A DNA stretch of 64,000 nt from Legionella spiritensis (GTDB lineage Bacteria > Pseudomonadota > Gammaproteobacteria > Legionellales > Legionellaceae), in contig NZ_LT906457.1 in assembly GCF_900186965.1 (NCBI RefSeq), positions 3,188,501 to 3,252,500 of the forward strand. Reading direction: 5' to 3'. The notes under the pieces are model-generated. The model did not search any database, had not been told where the DNA came from, and saw nothing but the letters and a program-made list of their open reading frames with translations. Of this stretch, positions 27,738 through 37,917 are shown one piece after another (position 1 is the stretch's first letter; each line of letters begins with the position of its first letter). The position numbers and the translations under genes are program-made.

Positions 27738-28762
27738 GAACCACTCTCCTGAACACGTGCGGATCGAAAAGAAATTTTCTGTACGTACCCGGCCTTTTCG
27801 GAGAACCAGTATAAAAATAACAACAACGCCAACGCCAGCGGCCAGGGGTAATAATCTTTTTGCGGCCGAATATTCGCCTGATCCTGGGAGATGGTTTCCA
27901 GCTGGTTAATCGTATTATAAATATCTTGCAACGACTTGGGATCCGTGGCACGGAAATACTGGCCCCCGGTCATGGCAGCCACTTTTTGCAACGTTTCCTC
28001 ATCCAGATCGGCGGACGCATTCATACCAAGAAACATGCCGCTTAACGCGCCTGCATCAGTTTGCGAGCCCAAACCTATGGTATATACCTTGATATTATCC
28101 GTTTTAGCCAGTTCCGCCGCTTTCACAGGAGTCAAAACCCCGGAATTATTGGCGCCATCGGTAAGCAATATAATCACTCGCCCCCTGGCAGGAACATCCT
28201 GCAAGCGTTTGATGGCCAAACCCAGCGCATCACCGATGGACGTCGTGTTTCCGGCAAGCCCCGCCGTAGCATCTTCAATACGCATTAACACGCTATGCAA
28301 ATCATAGGTTAAAGGCGTTTGTAAATAAGCGCGGGTTCCAAACAGAATCAAACCAATTTTATCACCTGTCCGTTCCCTGACGAATTGTTCCGCCGCCTGT
28401 TTTACCACGACCAGACGACTGGCAGGGCGACCGTTCATCATCATATCATTGATTTTCATGCTGTCTGACAAGTCCAGCGCCAGCATAATATTACGTCCTT
28501 CCCTTTGCAGGGGAATAGGGGAGCCCACCCAGCGGGGAGCGGACGCCGCAAGTAAAATCAGCACCCAGATAATCAGGAAAATACCGGTACTCCCCTGTCT
28601 GGCTAAAACCCGTTTTTCCTGATCAACGATGGAATATACTGCCTCGTAAAAAGGGATTTTCATAGCGGCCGGCAAAGCCAATGCGGCACGAGGGCAGAGA
28701 AACCAGATAACGAAAGGCAGAGGCAATAACAACAATGCCCAGGGGTACGCTAATTCGAACAC
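27734..28762 (-). CDS. batA: BatA, von Willebrand factor A domain membrane protein
   Basis: A 342-aa VWA protein with N-terminal membrane helices (PWALLLLPLPFVIWFL; GIFLIIWVLILLAASAP). Its intact MIDAS is ALDLSDSM, with the later Thr in TSIGDALG and Asp in LLTDGANN. A C-terminal helix (WPLALALLLFLYWF) is also present. It starts 13 bp inside the end of the DUF4381 gene and overlaps batB by 4 bp. The tandem of two VWA proteins after DUF58 is the standard Bat/MoxR operon order. Confidence 0.92.
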   Translation of the reverse strand: MFELAYPWALLLLPLPFVIWFLCPRAALALPAAMKIPFYEAVYSIVDQEKRVLARQGSTGIFLIIWVLILLAASAPRWVGSPIPLQREGRNIMLALDLSDSMKINDMMMNGRPASRLVVVKQAAEQFVRERTGDKIGLILFGTRAYLQTPLTYDLHSVLMRIEDATAGLAGNTTSIGDALGLAIKRLQDVPARGRVIILLTDGANNSGVLTPVKAAELAKTDNIKVYTIGLGSQTDAGALSGMFLGMNASADLDEETLQKVAAMTGGQYFRATDPKSLQDIYNTINQLETISQDQANIRPQKDYYPWPLALALLLFLYWFSEKAGYVQKISFRSARVQESGS

Positions 28763-29235
28763 GGTACACCTCGTTGCTTAATCCATATCTCGGCGCGTGT
28801 AAACAGTGGTTTTAAATTTATACTTTTTGGAGCCTGGTAGGGCAGCTCTATCAAACATTCACGAACGGCGCTGAAATTAATATCCTTGCCGGTACTGTTT
28901 AGAAACTCAATCCACGCATCTCCTTGCAATCCAGCTACCCGCTCCCTGGAAAAATAAACCAGCGCCACCCGTCGCAACAATTCCGATACCTTGGCACTGG
29001 TCACCTGACTATTCCCTTCATTCATATACTCCTGCCGGTATCTGGCCAGCAACTGCAAGGCCTGGCGCCTGGCACGACCGTAAGAGTAACGCCGGTGGAT
29101 AAAAAAAACGGCAACCAGCAACAAAACCAGAACACCCAAAGCAAGAAAATACCAGCCTGGCGCCAGCGGCCACCAGCCAATGGGGGCGGGTAAATGAATA
29201 TCGCGTAACTGCGCTAACGGTTGCGAATCAGCCAT
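28750..29235 (-). CDS. DUF4381 membrane protein of the Bat operon
   Basis: A 161-aa protein beginning with the typical block QLRDIHLPAPIGWWPLAPGW, then one membrane helix (YFLALGVLVLLLVAVFFI). A basic cytosolic helical domain follows (RRQALQLLARYRQEY, SELLRRVALVYF). This matches DUF4381, a small protein almost always found between DUF58 and BatA genes. It overlaps the DUF58 gene by 8 bp and batA by 13 bp. Function is inferred only from the operon. Confidence 0.87.
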   Translation of the reverse strand: MADSQPLAQLRDIHLPAPIGWWPLAPGWYFLALGVLVLLLVAVFFIHRRYSYGRARRQALQLLARYRQEYMNEGNSQVTSAKVSELLRRVALVYFSRERVAGLQGDAWIEFLNSTGKDINFSAVRECLIELPYQAPKSINLKPLFTRAEIWIKQRGVPCSN

Positions 29236-30139
29236 TAGACCTCCTGGGAAACGTCTGGCGAACCAGTTGCGCTATATCTTTTTCCGCAGTCACGGTCACG
29301 TATTGTATTTGCAGGCGTTTACACAATGATTGCAACGCCAGTTGTCTGTCCTCGCAATAATTCCGATAATCCTGGCTGACTTTGTCGATTCGCGTGTCTA
29401 GAAGGATCTCCTGCGCACCATTGGTGATGGCGTAAATATCCGGTTTGGGGGGAGCCAGTTCCAGTACATCACAAATATGGTAAACAAGTACGTCATTATG
29501 AGCGCGCAGTCGATTGAGATGCTTCTCGCTTTCCGCATCAAGATGATAAAAATCGCTGATCAACACCAGAATACTGCCGGGCCGGGTGACCCGCCGCATA
29601 CGCAGCAAAGCATCGCTTAACTGGCGAGGCCCGGAATGATTCCGGTTATCCAGTTGTCCGGTATAATCACTCAAAGCCGCCAACCACGGCAGTATGCCTG
29701 ATTCACGAGCCCGGGGAATGAATTCATCGTGACGAGAGGCGGAATACAGCAAACCTCCCACCCGATCACCCTGCCTCACGGCCGTCCAGGCTACCATGGC
29801 CGACAGGCGGGCAGCCAGCACGGACTTAAACGCGACTCGCGTGCCAAAATACATGGATGGATTAAAGTCGGTGAGAATGACCACCGGACGCTCGCGTTCT
29901 TCCTGATAAATTTTAATATGGGGGCGTCCCGTGCGTGCCGTCACCCGCCATTCCATATGACGAATCTCGTCTCCTGCCTGATAATTGCGAACCTCGGAAA
30001 AATCCATACCGCGGCCGCGAAGCCGGGATAAATGATTTCCCGCGCTGATCGTGCTCTTTCCCGGTTTGTAATGAATCTTGCGGGCATACCGCCGCAACGC
30101 AATCAATTCGCTGAGAGGTGCCACCACGCCATCGGTCAT
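29228..30139 (-). CDS. DUF58 family protein of the MoxR-Bat operon
   Basis: A 303-aa soluble protein with the DUF58 signature: GRGMDFSEVRNYQAGDEIRH, then MEWRVTARTGRPHIKIYQEE, and a VWA-like fold (VVILTDFNPSMYFG, ILVLISDFYHLD). DUF58 proteins are regular partners of MoxR ATPases. It starts 9 bp after the MoxR stop and overlaps the DUF4381 gene by 8 bp, so it is within one transcription unit. Confidence 0.92.
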   Translation of the reverse strand: MTDGVVAPLSELIALRRYARKIHYKPGKSTISAGNHLSRLRGRGMDFSEVRNYQAGDEIRHMEWRVTARTGRPHIKIYQEERERPVVILTDFNPSMYFGTRVAFKSVLAARLSAMVAWTAVRQGDRVGGLLYSASRHDEFIPRARESGILPWLAALSDYTGQLDNRNHSGPRQLSDALLRMRRVTRPGSILVLISDFYHLDAESEKHLNRLRAHNDVLVYHICDVLELAPPKPDIYAITNGAQEILLDTRIDKVSQDYRNYCEDRQLALQSLCKRLQIQYVTVTAEKDIAQLVRQTFPRRSNG

Positions 30140-30148
30140 CGTCCTCTC

Positions 30149-31144
30149 CTACGGCACCGCCACCAGACGCAACAAGGCATCAATGAAATCATCGCTGCTC
30201 ACTCCTTCCGCTTCCGCCTCAAAGCTGAGCAAAATACGATGCCTGAGCACGTCATGAGCAATCACATGAATATCTTCAGGTGTCACAAAATCACGACCGG
30301 CCAGCCAGGCATGTGCCTTGGAACAGCGATCCAGCGCAATCGTCGCACGCGGGCTGGCTCCGAAACGCAGCCAGCGGGTTAGTTCGTCGCTGTATGCCGC
30401 CGGGTTACGGGTTGCGACCACGAGTTGCACCAGATAATTTTCCAGGGCACTGCTGGTGTGTACCTTTAAAACCTGTTTCCGTGCTTCAAACAAGGCAGAC
30501 TGGGATAGCGCCTTGATTTTTTCACCGGTTCCGCCCTGCAATCCCATCGCCTCATTGCGTGATAAAGACAGGATATCATGTTCAACGGCGGCTTCCGGAT
30601 AACTGATTTTCACATACATCAAAAACCGATCAAGCTGTGCCTCGGGCAAGGGGTAGGTTCCTTCCTGTTCAATCGGATTTTGCGTCGCCATAACCAGAAA
30701 CAACTCGGGCAACGGGTAGGTTTTACCGCCAATAGTGACTTGCCGCTCAGCCATAGCCTCCAATAGCGCGGACTGCACTTTCGCTGGAGCCCGATTGATT
30801 TCATCGGCAAGAATCAGATGATGAAAAATAGGTCCGGGTTGAAAGACAAAGGAGCCGTCCTCCGGATGAAAGACATCGGTGCCCGTTAAATCACCAGGCA
30901 GCAAATCCGGTGTAAATTGAATACGGTGAAAACTGCCTTCAATCAGCGTTGACAGCTCCTTGACAGCCCGGGTTTTAGCCAGACCTGGCGCCCCTTCCAC
31001 CAGAAGGTGGCCATCGGCGAGCAAGGCGATTAACAATCGCGACACCAACCCCTTCTGACCGAGGATACGTCCATTCAGATGTGAACTTAACCGCAACATT
31101 TGCTGTTGCACCGTCTCTGTTGAACTAACGTCAAGCTGCTCCAT
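30149..31144 (-). CDS. MoxR-family AAA+ ATPase
   Basis: A 331-aa AAA+ chaperone-like ATPase. Walker A is the GAPGLAKT form (VEGAPGLAKTRAVKEL), Walker B is LILADEINRAPAKVQSALLEAM, sensor 1 is LVMATQNPIEQEGTYPLPEAQ, and a lid domain contains RFGASPRATIALDRCSKAHA. MoxR proteins work with VWA proteins encoded beside them to mature or protect target proteins, often under stress. It is the first gene of the compact Bat set. A 59-bp gap to the preceding secreted-protein gene contains a hairpin, so transcription may start here. Confidence 0.93.
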   Translation of the reverse strand: MEQLDVSSTETVQQQMLRLSSHLNGRILGQKGLVSRLLIALLADGHLLVEGAPGLAKTRAVKELSTLIEGSFHRIQFTPDLLPGDLTGTDVFHPEDGSFVFQPGPIFHHLILADEINRAPAKVQSALLEAMAERQVTIGGKTYPLPELFLVMATQNPIEQEGTYPLPEAQLDRFLMYVKISYPEAAVEHDILSLSRNEAMGLQGGTGEKIKALSQSALFEARKQVLKVHTSSALENYLVQLVVATRNPAAYSDELTRWLRFGASPRATIALDRCSKAHAWLAGRDFVTPEDIHVIAHDVLRHRILLSFEAEAEGVSSDDFIDALLRLVAVP

Positions 31145-31203
31145 TCATCCTACCCTGTGCAAAAAATCTAATCGTATCTTGAAACGAGCCTCATGCCAAG
31201 TTA

Positions 31204-31917
31204 TCAGGCATGATTCAGCATTTTGAATTGCGCATCCAGCTGACCATGTGCGGACTCAATATTTATATAATTATTGCCGGCCAGATAATAAGACAGGGAA
31301 CCATCATTCTGCGCATGATCCGCTTGTAAAACGACATTGTATTTCAGTTTTTTCAACCGCAGGTATTCCTGATAACGGGTAACAAAATAAAAATTGCGCG
31401 TATTGGTGCCCGGAGGGTGATGCCATGCTTTCGCATCCCGGGCCAACGGGTGTCCGGGGAAATAATCGGTCATGGAATACCCTTTGTTATTATGAACCGC
31501 AATCACCTTGCCGGGGGGGATCAAACGAATAATTCCCTGAGCCAGACGTTTAACCTCCCGATGCGCGGCTCCGGAATACGGGCCGTATTGCCGTAGCGTT
31601 TTTTTAATACCCTGATCGGTAAAAATGCGATTGGGATCAAACTGGTACGTCACCTTGTTTATCCGAAACACAATATTGCGCTGTCCGCTGTGTCGCAAGG
31701 TAATGAGAGTGCCGCCTTGCTGTGCGATAAAACGTTCCGCCGCTTTGAGCGCCGTCCTTTCATTCTCATGCAAATGAACAAAGGTGTTGCCCGATTCACC
31801 TTCCCTGACGATTTGTACCGGTGTGTCACCCAGTTTAATCGTATGTATTTCCGAGCGAATTTCAGCATAAAGCAGGCTGCTTATAAAAAACAAACAAAGG
31901 TAAAGCAGATATTTCAT
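31204..31917 (-). CDS. Exported protein with metallopeptidase-like motifs, function unknown
   Basis: A 237-aa protein with a clear signal peptide (MKYLLYLCLFFISSLLYA). I do not recognise a named family with certainty. Conserved-looking blocks are FVHLHENERTAL, VIAVHNNKGYSM and YINIESAHG. The HxxE, a later His about 80-90 residues on, and a C-terminal Glu resemble the zinc site and general base of M14-like peptidases/deacylases. That is only a motif-level inference. A 7-bp hairpin overlaps its stop codon (31191-31197 with 31207-31213). It lies just upstream of moxR on the same strand. Confidence 0.6.
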   Translation of the reverse strand: MKYLLYLCLFFISSLLYAEIRSEIHTIKLGDTPVQIVREGESGNTFVHLHENERTALKAAERFIAQQGGTLITLRHSGQRNIVFRINKVTYQFDPNRIFTDQGIKKTLRQYGPYSGAAHREVKRLAQGIIRLIPPGKVIAVHNNKGYSMTDYFPGHPLARDAKAWHHPPGTNTRNFYFVTRYQEYLRLKKLKYNVVLQADHAQNDGSLSYYLAGNNYINIESAHGQLDAQFKMLNHA

Positions 31918-31979
31918 CGTATCGTTACTGGTTTAAAAAAGGCGAATTTTACCTCTTTTTGTAAAAAATTGCACCGTTT

Positions 31980-32028
31980 TAGAAAAAATGCCCTCTGTAC
32001 ATGACAGATTTTTTTGTCATGTACAGAG
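31980..32028 (-). terminator. Rho-independent terminator of the alpha-2-macroglobulin gene
   Basis: A 14-bp perfect stem (31993-32006 with 32015-32028), an 8-nt loop, and on the minus strand GGCATTTTTTC directly after the stem. It lies about 40 nt after the stop at 32065 and separates that gene from the downstream exported-protein gene. Confidence 0.85.
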
Positions 32029-32064
32029 AAAAATGTCATGCCCCCTGGTACAAAACGCCCGGCA

Positions 32065-35000
32065 TCAGTCTGTATTGGTCACACTGATTTGACCGGGCTT
32101 GCCATAGGCCTGAACATTAGGGTTATACATGGATTGAGCCAATACGGGTGGCACTGTGTAATCACCGCTGTTGGTGGCTTTGATACGATAAACTATTTCC
32201 GAAGCCGCCGCGCCCACGCCCATAAAAAACACCACCCGATCTTCACGGATGTCCACGTAATCGAATTTGCTTGTATCGACGGAATCGGCAACCACTTCAA
32301 ATCCACCGGGCAACAGATCCACAACGGCCACATTACTGAAATACTGATCCTGCATGGCACGGATCTGAATATGAACCTCAATGTCTTTTCCGAGTTCGGC
32401 TTTTGTGATCACATCTCCCTCGGCATTACGATATTCGCGATACACTTCCAGACCTTGTTGCAGACTGGCGGCTGGCGGCTGCGCGTCAAAACCGGCCTGG
32501 ATCAACTGATAGAAATAATCCTGCCCCTTCGGACCGTTGAACACAACATTTTTGGCGTTACCGTCTATCGTGACGGATTGATAGGCCGCCGGATTGGGGG
32601 TTAGGTATCGGGGTTTGTCATTAGCCAGAATTTCAGTAATCGTCAATCCGTTTTCCTGCGATGGTTCCACCGACAGACTATAAGCGTTCAAAGCCATACT
32701 GGTGTAACCGGCCAATACCGTATTCATCTCACCGGAATTGATAGCATTCACCAGCGGCATGACATAATCCTTGCCCACTTGTGCCAGATGATTGGGAAAA
32801 TGGCGCGCGATTAAATACAGATATTGCGCATCGGCAATGTTCTTATTGTAAAAATCGGAGACGCCTGCGTTGGCTGATGATTTATATTGTTCAATCAACC
32901 GGGATGCTTCCTCTTCGCTTTTCAATAACTGATAGGAAGCCGCCACATAAGCACCGGTAATATCTTCCTGCCATAATTTATCCTGTTCCTTATCCAGATA
33001 AAGCTGCAGATTGGTCAGATAATTCGTAGTCACCATTTCATTGCGTGTCAGAACATAAATGGCGTAAGCCTGTAATCTGGCATGTTCAAGATTGCGAGGA
33101 TTTTGTCCTGCAAACTCTTTCAGATAACCGATCCCGGCATAAAACAGATCGCCTGGAACAGTCACTCCCTGCGCTTTCGCTTCCGTTAAAAACTGCATCG
33201 CATAGACCGTGGCAAAATCATTGCTCCGATTCGCCCCAAGTCCCGGCCAGTAACTGAAGCCGCCGCTGCTCATCTGTCTTTGGCCCAGCATTTGTATGGC
33301 CAACGCCAGTTTTTCCCTGATCTCTGCCTCGTCCTGATGAAACCAGGGTTGACCCGCCATCGCGAGTAAAAGCAAAGCCCTGCTTGTCAGCTGTTCCGTA
33401 CAACCATAGGGGAAATTATCCAGATACCGCTGTAAACCGCTGACCAGAATAAGCGGGCTGTTTGCAGCATTTGCTTCCACGGTGCGGTATTGTGGATACA
33501 ATTTACGATCTACCGCGAGCGTTTTCTGATGATCACTCTTACCGCTTTTCAAGGTGGTCAGGAAAGGGGTTGCCGGTCTTACGCTCAAAGTCGCTTCCAT
33601 TTTACCGGATTTATCGCCGGCTTTGGCCACCAGCGTGATGGTTGCCGAACCCGGTTGCGATCTGGCACGCAGAGTATAACGCACCGTCTTTTCCTTGCCT
33701 TCGCCAATAGTCAGGGATTGACTGGCGTCACTGATTAGCTCCAGCTCCGGAGACGTTAATAACTGTACATCAATCTCGGCAACATCACCCGAGTTCTCGA
33801 GATTATTGGCGATACTGGCCGTCACTTCAAATTCATCACCCGGTGCTACAAAGGTGGGAACGTTGGGGTTAATGACAAAATGGCCGCGTATTTGTGACTG
33901 TACGGAGGCCGATCCTATTGCATCAAAAGCCGCCGCCACCGCCATGACCGTTAACGTACCATTAAAATAATCCGGCACCTGATAACGCAACTGCCGCGGA
34001 GTCGCGTCGCTTTCGAGAACGCCTGACCAATAGGCCACCGGCAAATCGGTCTTGCGCTTGAAGGGATTGAGATGTCTGGCCAGCATAGCTTCCCCTTCAT
34101 CACCACCTACAGCGGACAGTTCACGATCCCTTAAATATTTCGGTAAAATCTGATCCACTGTTTGCTGGGTCAGAACCTCCAGAGCTCTTTTCTGAAAAAA
34201 GAACGCCAGCGGATCCGGTGTTTGATATCCGGCAACCTGCAAAATGCCTTCGTCCACGGCAAAGACAATAATTTTTGCCGGCTTGTCGGTTTTATACACC
34301 ATCGTCAACGCCTCGCCCGGACGTGCCCGTTTCGCCGTTTTCAATTCAATGGCAATCGCATGATCCTCATGGCTGACCGTGAATGGCACCACACTAAAAC
34401 TTAAGGGGCTGATGAATATTTCCGGGGAATCCCAGTTACGCACAAAAGCGATGTTGACATAACCATTGCCCTGAAAATCAGCCGGGATCCGGATGGTTTG
34501 TACCGAGCTTGTGGTATCCGCCCTGAACCATTGCGAGGCGTAAACCTTGTCCCGTTCAATAGTGATTAATCCGGCTCCGGTATAAGGCGCGGTAACATGC
34601 AACGCGATATCCTCGCCGGCCCGATATTCCGTTTTATCAAGCTTGACGGTCAATTCCGCATTTTTGGGCAACGGTAACTGGCTGGCGCCAACCACACTGA
34701 ATCTTGCCTGACTTAGTCTGGTATTTTTATCATCCACCACACTGAGAGAAAAATCACCGATCTCATCAGTCGGCAGAGAATAGTTTGTTCCTTGTCCACC
34801 AATGGAAAACGGCTGGCTACGAATTAGAGTGGATTTGATGACCGATTGATACTGATAGGTTCCATCCGGGTTTTTAACCAGTGTGGTTACCGGATGCAAG
34901 GCATGCAACTGAATTTTTAAATCGCGAACCGCCTGCTGATTCAACTGGGAATTCACCGCGATATAGTGAATGGAGCGCGCGCTTCCCTGATTGATGTAGC

Positions 35001-37827
35001 GCAATTCACCGTCCGGCTTATAGCCAATCAGATAAGGCAGGGGACTAACCAAGGCGGTCAATTGCGTGGTCACGCTGCGACCGCCTTCCGCTTCAAACCC
35101 TTCCGCGAAAAACGTCAGCTTATACGTGGCTTTTTGGAAACGATTAAGGCCCAGATCAAAATCTGCCTGCCCTTCGTCATTGGTTTTAGCCTCGGCCAAA
35201 TTATCGGTGAAGACTTTAGCCGGTTTATGGTCATCGACCAACGGATCGACAAAACGGTAATCCGGATATTCGTCAAACGCCACATCCTGCGGCGCCAGAA
35301 GCAAATTGGCGCTAACCCGCCGGTTCGCCGCCGGCGCGCCGTAGAGGTTCCACAAATTAACACGGGCTTGCAACGCGTCGGGAGAAAGCCAGCCTTTCGT
35401 CTTTTTTTGCGAGAATTCCGCGGCAATACGCATGCGATCCGGTTGAAATTCAGCGACACGCAGGGTTGTGGAGCCCAGCAGACTGTCCGCCTGATTATCT
35501 TTTACAAGATAGAGGTTTACAAAATATTGGCCGGTTGGGGACGTCGCCGTGGTCGGGATATTAAAACTCATATAGCCCGAAGCATTGAGGGTAAATTTCT
35601 GATCAAGAATGGTCGTGCCGCGCGGATCACTCACCGTCATTTCCAGGGGCAGTCCGGCCGGCTGCGGCTGCGCAAACGTCTGCTTTACAATCAAGCCGAC
35701 ATGCGCTTCATCGCCAGGCCGGTAAATGCCGCGATCGGAAAATAAAAAAGCGCTCAAACGATGTTGTTCCTGATTGCCGCTATACAACCCGCCCACGTCG
35801 TATCGTGAATAGTTCAGCTGGCGTCCATAATTACTGTAGGGAATAAACGACACGTCCCCGGCAAAGTTAGCCAGATAAACCACCGGCTCGCGTTCGTCGG
35901 TAAAATCCTGCAGGGGCGGGAAACTGACACGCCCTTCCTGATCGGTAAAGCGGGTCAGCAGCGGTAAACCGTTTTTACCCAGCACACGCACCATGGCATT
36001 GGCAACGGGAAGTCCGGTGGTAATGGATTGCACAAACACATCGTGGGACTTGTCGCTGTTGTCTTTCACGATCAAAGCCATATCCGTAATTAAAATCAAA
36101 CGGCCGGCTTTGACATCAAGCGCCACGTTGTTTTCCACATCCCAGCCTGTCGCTTGCAAGAGGAATAATCCTCTGGGGCCTTTGCTGTTGAGATCATGCG
36201 CAACGTAGCGGCCCAGATCGAGAGCGGAGTATTGTTGACGGCTCAAATCGGAATTATCAAAAGATTGCGTCTCTGAAAAAATCCGGCTGATGTTTTGCTG
36301 GTTAAAGCTGGTATGAAGGAAATAGGGGTTATTGAAATCACCTTCGCTTTGGGTGACCAGCTGGTTGATGTTATCCGGCAGTACCCGGGCAATATCAAAT
36401 TTGACGGCGGGCAATCCCCGTACGGCTACCGATAATTTTTTCTCCCCGGTCAAGGCCAGCAGGGCGCCTTTATGAAGAAAATTGATTTCTCTCGGAAACT
36501 CGGGAACCGCAATGACAGCGGCGTAATCCTGGCTTAACACGAAATCCCCGAAACTTTTTACCCCTTTATCCAGCTTAAGATAAATATAACGGGGTGTCCT
36601 GGCCTTGAATTTATAACTGTGCAGGGTTGCGTAATTACGATCCGCGGGGATGGCTGATTTTGTCAAGGGTGTTGAAAGCGCAAGGATCCCCGCGGTGATT
36701 TCACCGGGATTTTGCCATTGGTAATGTTTGATTTCCCGCTCGTTTTTCGTTGCGGGATAATTTTCAGGCAGCAAATAAACGTGCAGGTGTTTATTCAATT
36801 GCGCTTGCATGACGCCCAGCGACGTTTCCAGCGTCAGAACCTGCTCCGGCTGATCCCTGTCATTACGGACGATGGATGCTCCGGTCTGTAAGACCTTAAA
36901 ATAACTGCCCTGATCGGGGATCAGCAGGTTTTTGCTGACCGTATCAAGCGTTTCGGCCGTACCGGACGCCGATTTCACATCCTTCGGAACGGTAAGCAGC
37001 ACATAACGGGAAACCTCAGGGATCTGCAAATTTTCGGAACGAAGGTAGGCAACACGTTTATGCTTGTCATAAGTGACTTTGAATTGATAAGGCGGGGCAT
37101 CTGAATCAAGTTTCCCTTGTTGCAAGGCTTGCAGCTTGAGATTTGTCTTGCTTTCGAAGCTTGTCGTATCCACGGGAAAATTAAACTCAACCGTAGCTAC
37201 AGCCTGTCTGTTTTTAGGATTAACCGTATCCTGATACAAGGTGAACTTACTGATGGCCGCCTTGAACGGCCGGGTAGAAAAGGTATAGCTCAGGCTCGCT
37301 ATTTTGCTGCTGTCGGCAAAGGCTTTCACACCAAAGTTGATCTCATACCTCTGGCCGGGCGGCCAATCCCGGGCGGGCGTAAAGATCAACCGGCTGTCGC
37401 TTTCCCATCGCCATTGCCCGGCAATGGCCGGTTTTATCTCGATATTGTCCGTCACCACCTTGCCAACCTCATTAAGGGGCGCGACGGACGACGGCGTAAA
37501 TTGCCGCTTGTCGCCCGCCAGTCCGAAATCAATGACCAGAGGCTCGGCAACCAGTTCATCCTGGTTGGGTGTGATTTGGGGTTCGGCAATTTTTGCGGTG
37601 ATCAGCAAGGGTTGCGGTAAATTTTTATACCAGACGTATCCAAGAACAAGACCAAGCAGCACGACGCCTAAACCCGCGGCGGCTCCCAGGAATTGTTTCG
37701 GATTCTTGCGCGCTTTTTTTCGCAAAAACTTGAACCACGGAGGGCTTTTCCATTGTACCCGGCCTGTCAGCGGCGCTAAAAAAGAGCCGATTGCCGCCAA
37801 TAACCAAGAGATCCTGTTTTTTTTCAT
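32065..37827 (-). CDS. Bacterial alpha-2-macroglobulin (YfhM/ECAM-like), thioester type
   Basis: A 1920-aa envelope protein of the bacterial alpha-2-macroglobulin family, thought to trap attacking proteases in the periplasm. A transmembrane anchor lies near residues 46-66 (FLGAAAGLGVVLLGLVLGYVW). Many MG-type beta domains follow, including SDRGIYRPGDEAHVGLIVKQ. The thioester motif YGCTEQL has its Cys at about residue 1476. It is longer than E. coli YfhM and has a membrane anchor rather than a lipobox. It is divergent from pbpC, the same gene partnership as in E. coli, which links it to peptidoglycan repair after damage. Confidence 0.94.
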   Translation of the reverse strand: MKKNRISWLLAAIGSFLAPLTGRVQWKSPPWFKFLRKKARKNPKQFLGAAAGLGVVLLGLVLGYVWYKNLPQPLLITAKIAEPQITPNQDELVAEPLVIDFGLAGDKRQFTPSSVAPLNEVGKVVTDNIEIKPAIAGQWRWESDSRLIFTPARDWPPGQRYEINFGVKAFADSSKIASLSYTFSTRPFKAAISKFTLYQDTVNPKNRQAVATVEFNFPVDTTSFESKTNLKLQALQQGKLDSDAPPYQFKVTYDKHKRVAYLRSENLQIPEVSRYVLLTVPKDVKSASGTAETLDTVSKNLLIPDQGSYFKVLQTGASIVRNDRDQPEQVLTLETSLGVMQAQLNKHLHVYLLPENYPATKNEREIKHYQWQNPGEITAGILALSTPLTKSAIPADRNYATLHSYKFKARTPRYIYLKLDKGVKSFGDFVLSQDYAAVIAVPEFPREINFLHKGALLALTGEKKLSVAVRGLPAVKFDIARVLPDNINQLVTQSEGDFNNPYFLHTSFNQQNISRIFSETQSFDNSDLSRQQYSALDLGRYVAHDLNSKGPRGLFLLQATGWDVENNVALDVKAGRLILITDMALIVKDNSDKSHDVFVQSITTGLPVANAMVRVLGKNGLPLLTRFTDQEGRVSFPPLQDFTDEREPVVYLANFAGDVSFIPYSNYGRQLNYSRYDVGGLYSGNQEQHRLSAFLFSDRGIYRPGDEAHVGLIVKQTFAQPQPAGLPLEMTVSDPRGTTILDQKFTLNASGYMSFNIPTTATSPTGQYFVNLYLVKDNQADSLLGSTTLRVAEFQPDRMRIAAEFSQKKTKGWLSPDALQARVNLWNLYGAPAANRRVSANLLLAPQDVAFDEYPDYRFVDPLVDDHKPAKVFTDNLAEAKTNDEGQADFDLGLNRFQKATYKLTFFAEGFEAEGGRSVTTQLTALVSPLPYLIGYKPDGELRYINQGSARSIHYIAVNSQLNQQAVRDLKIQLHALHPVTTLVKNPDGTYQYQSVIKSTLIRSQPFSIGGQGTNYSLPTDEIGDFSLSVVDDKNTRLSQARFSVVGASQLPLPKNAELTVKLDKTEYRAGEDIALHVTAPYTGAGLITIERDKVYASQWFRADTTSSVQTIRIPADFQGNGYVNIAFVRNWDSPEIFISPLSFSVVPFTVSHEDHAIAIELKTAKRARPGEALTMVYKTDKPAKIIVFAVDEGILQVAGYQTPDPLAFFFQKRALEVLTQQTVDQILPKYLRDRELSAVGGDEGEAMLARHLNPFKRKTDLPVAYWSGVLESDATPRQLRYQVPDYFNGTLTVMAVAAAFDAIGSASVQSQIRGHFVINPNVPTFVAPGDEFEVTASIANNLENSGDVAEIDVQLLTSPELELISDASQSLTIGEGKEKTVRYTLRARSQPGSATITLVAKAGDKSGKMEATLSVRPATPFLTTLKSGKSDHQKTLAVDRKLYPQYRTVEANAANSPLILVSGLQRYLDNFPYGCTEQLTSRALLLLAMAGQPWFHQDEAEIREKLALAIQMLGQRQMSSGGFSYWPGLGANRSNDFATVYAMQFLTEAKAQGVTVPGDLFYAGIGYLKEFAGQNPRNLEHARLQAYAIYVLTRNEMVTTNYLTNLQLYLDKEQDKLWQEDITGAYVAASYQLLKSEEEASRLIEQYKSSANAGVSDFYNKNIADAQYLYLIARHFPNHLAQVGKDYVMPLVNAINSGEMNTVLAGYTSMALNAYSLSVEPSQENGLTITEILANDKPRYLTPNPAAYQSVTIDGNAKNVVFNGPKGQDYFYQLIQAGFDAQPPAASLQQGLEVYREYRNAEGDVITKAELGKDIEVHIQIRAMQDQYFSNVAVVDLLPGGFEVVADSVDTSKFDYVDIREDRVVFFMGVGAAASEIVYRIKATNSGDYTVPPVLAQSMYNPNVQAYGKPGQISVTNTD

Positions 37828-37917
37828 AGTCTATCCGCAATGAGGTATAGTACCGTTTCCATTTAATATTTGACCGGATGCCATTAATGAACCTGAATGG
37901 AAAGGGTACGAGATTCC

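Noticed and set aside
32014-32604. 196-aa plus-strand frame over the 3' end of the alpha-2-macroglobulin gene
   Set aside because: It begins inside the terminator and runs antisense to a strongly supported coding region.
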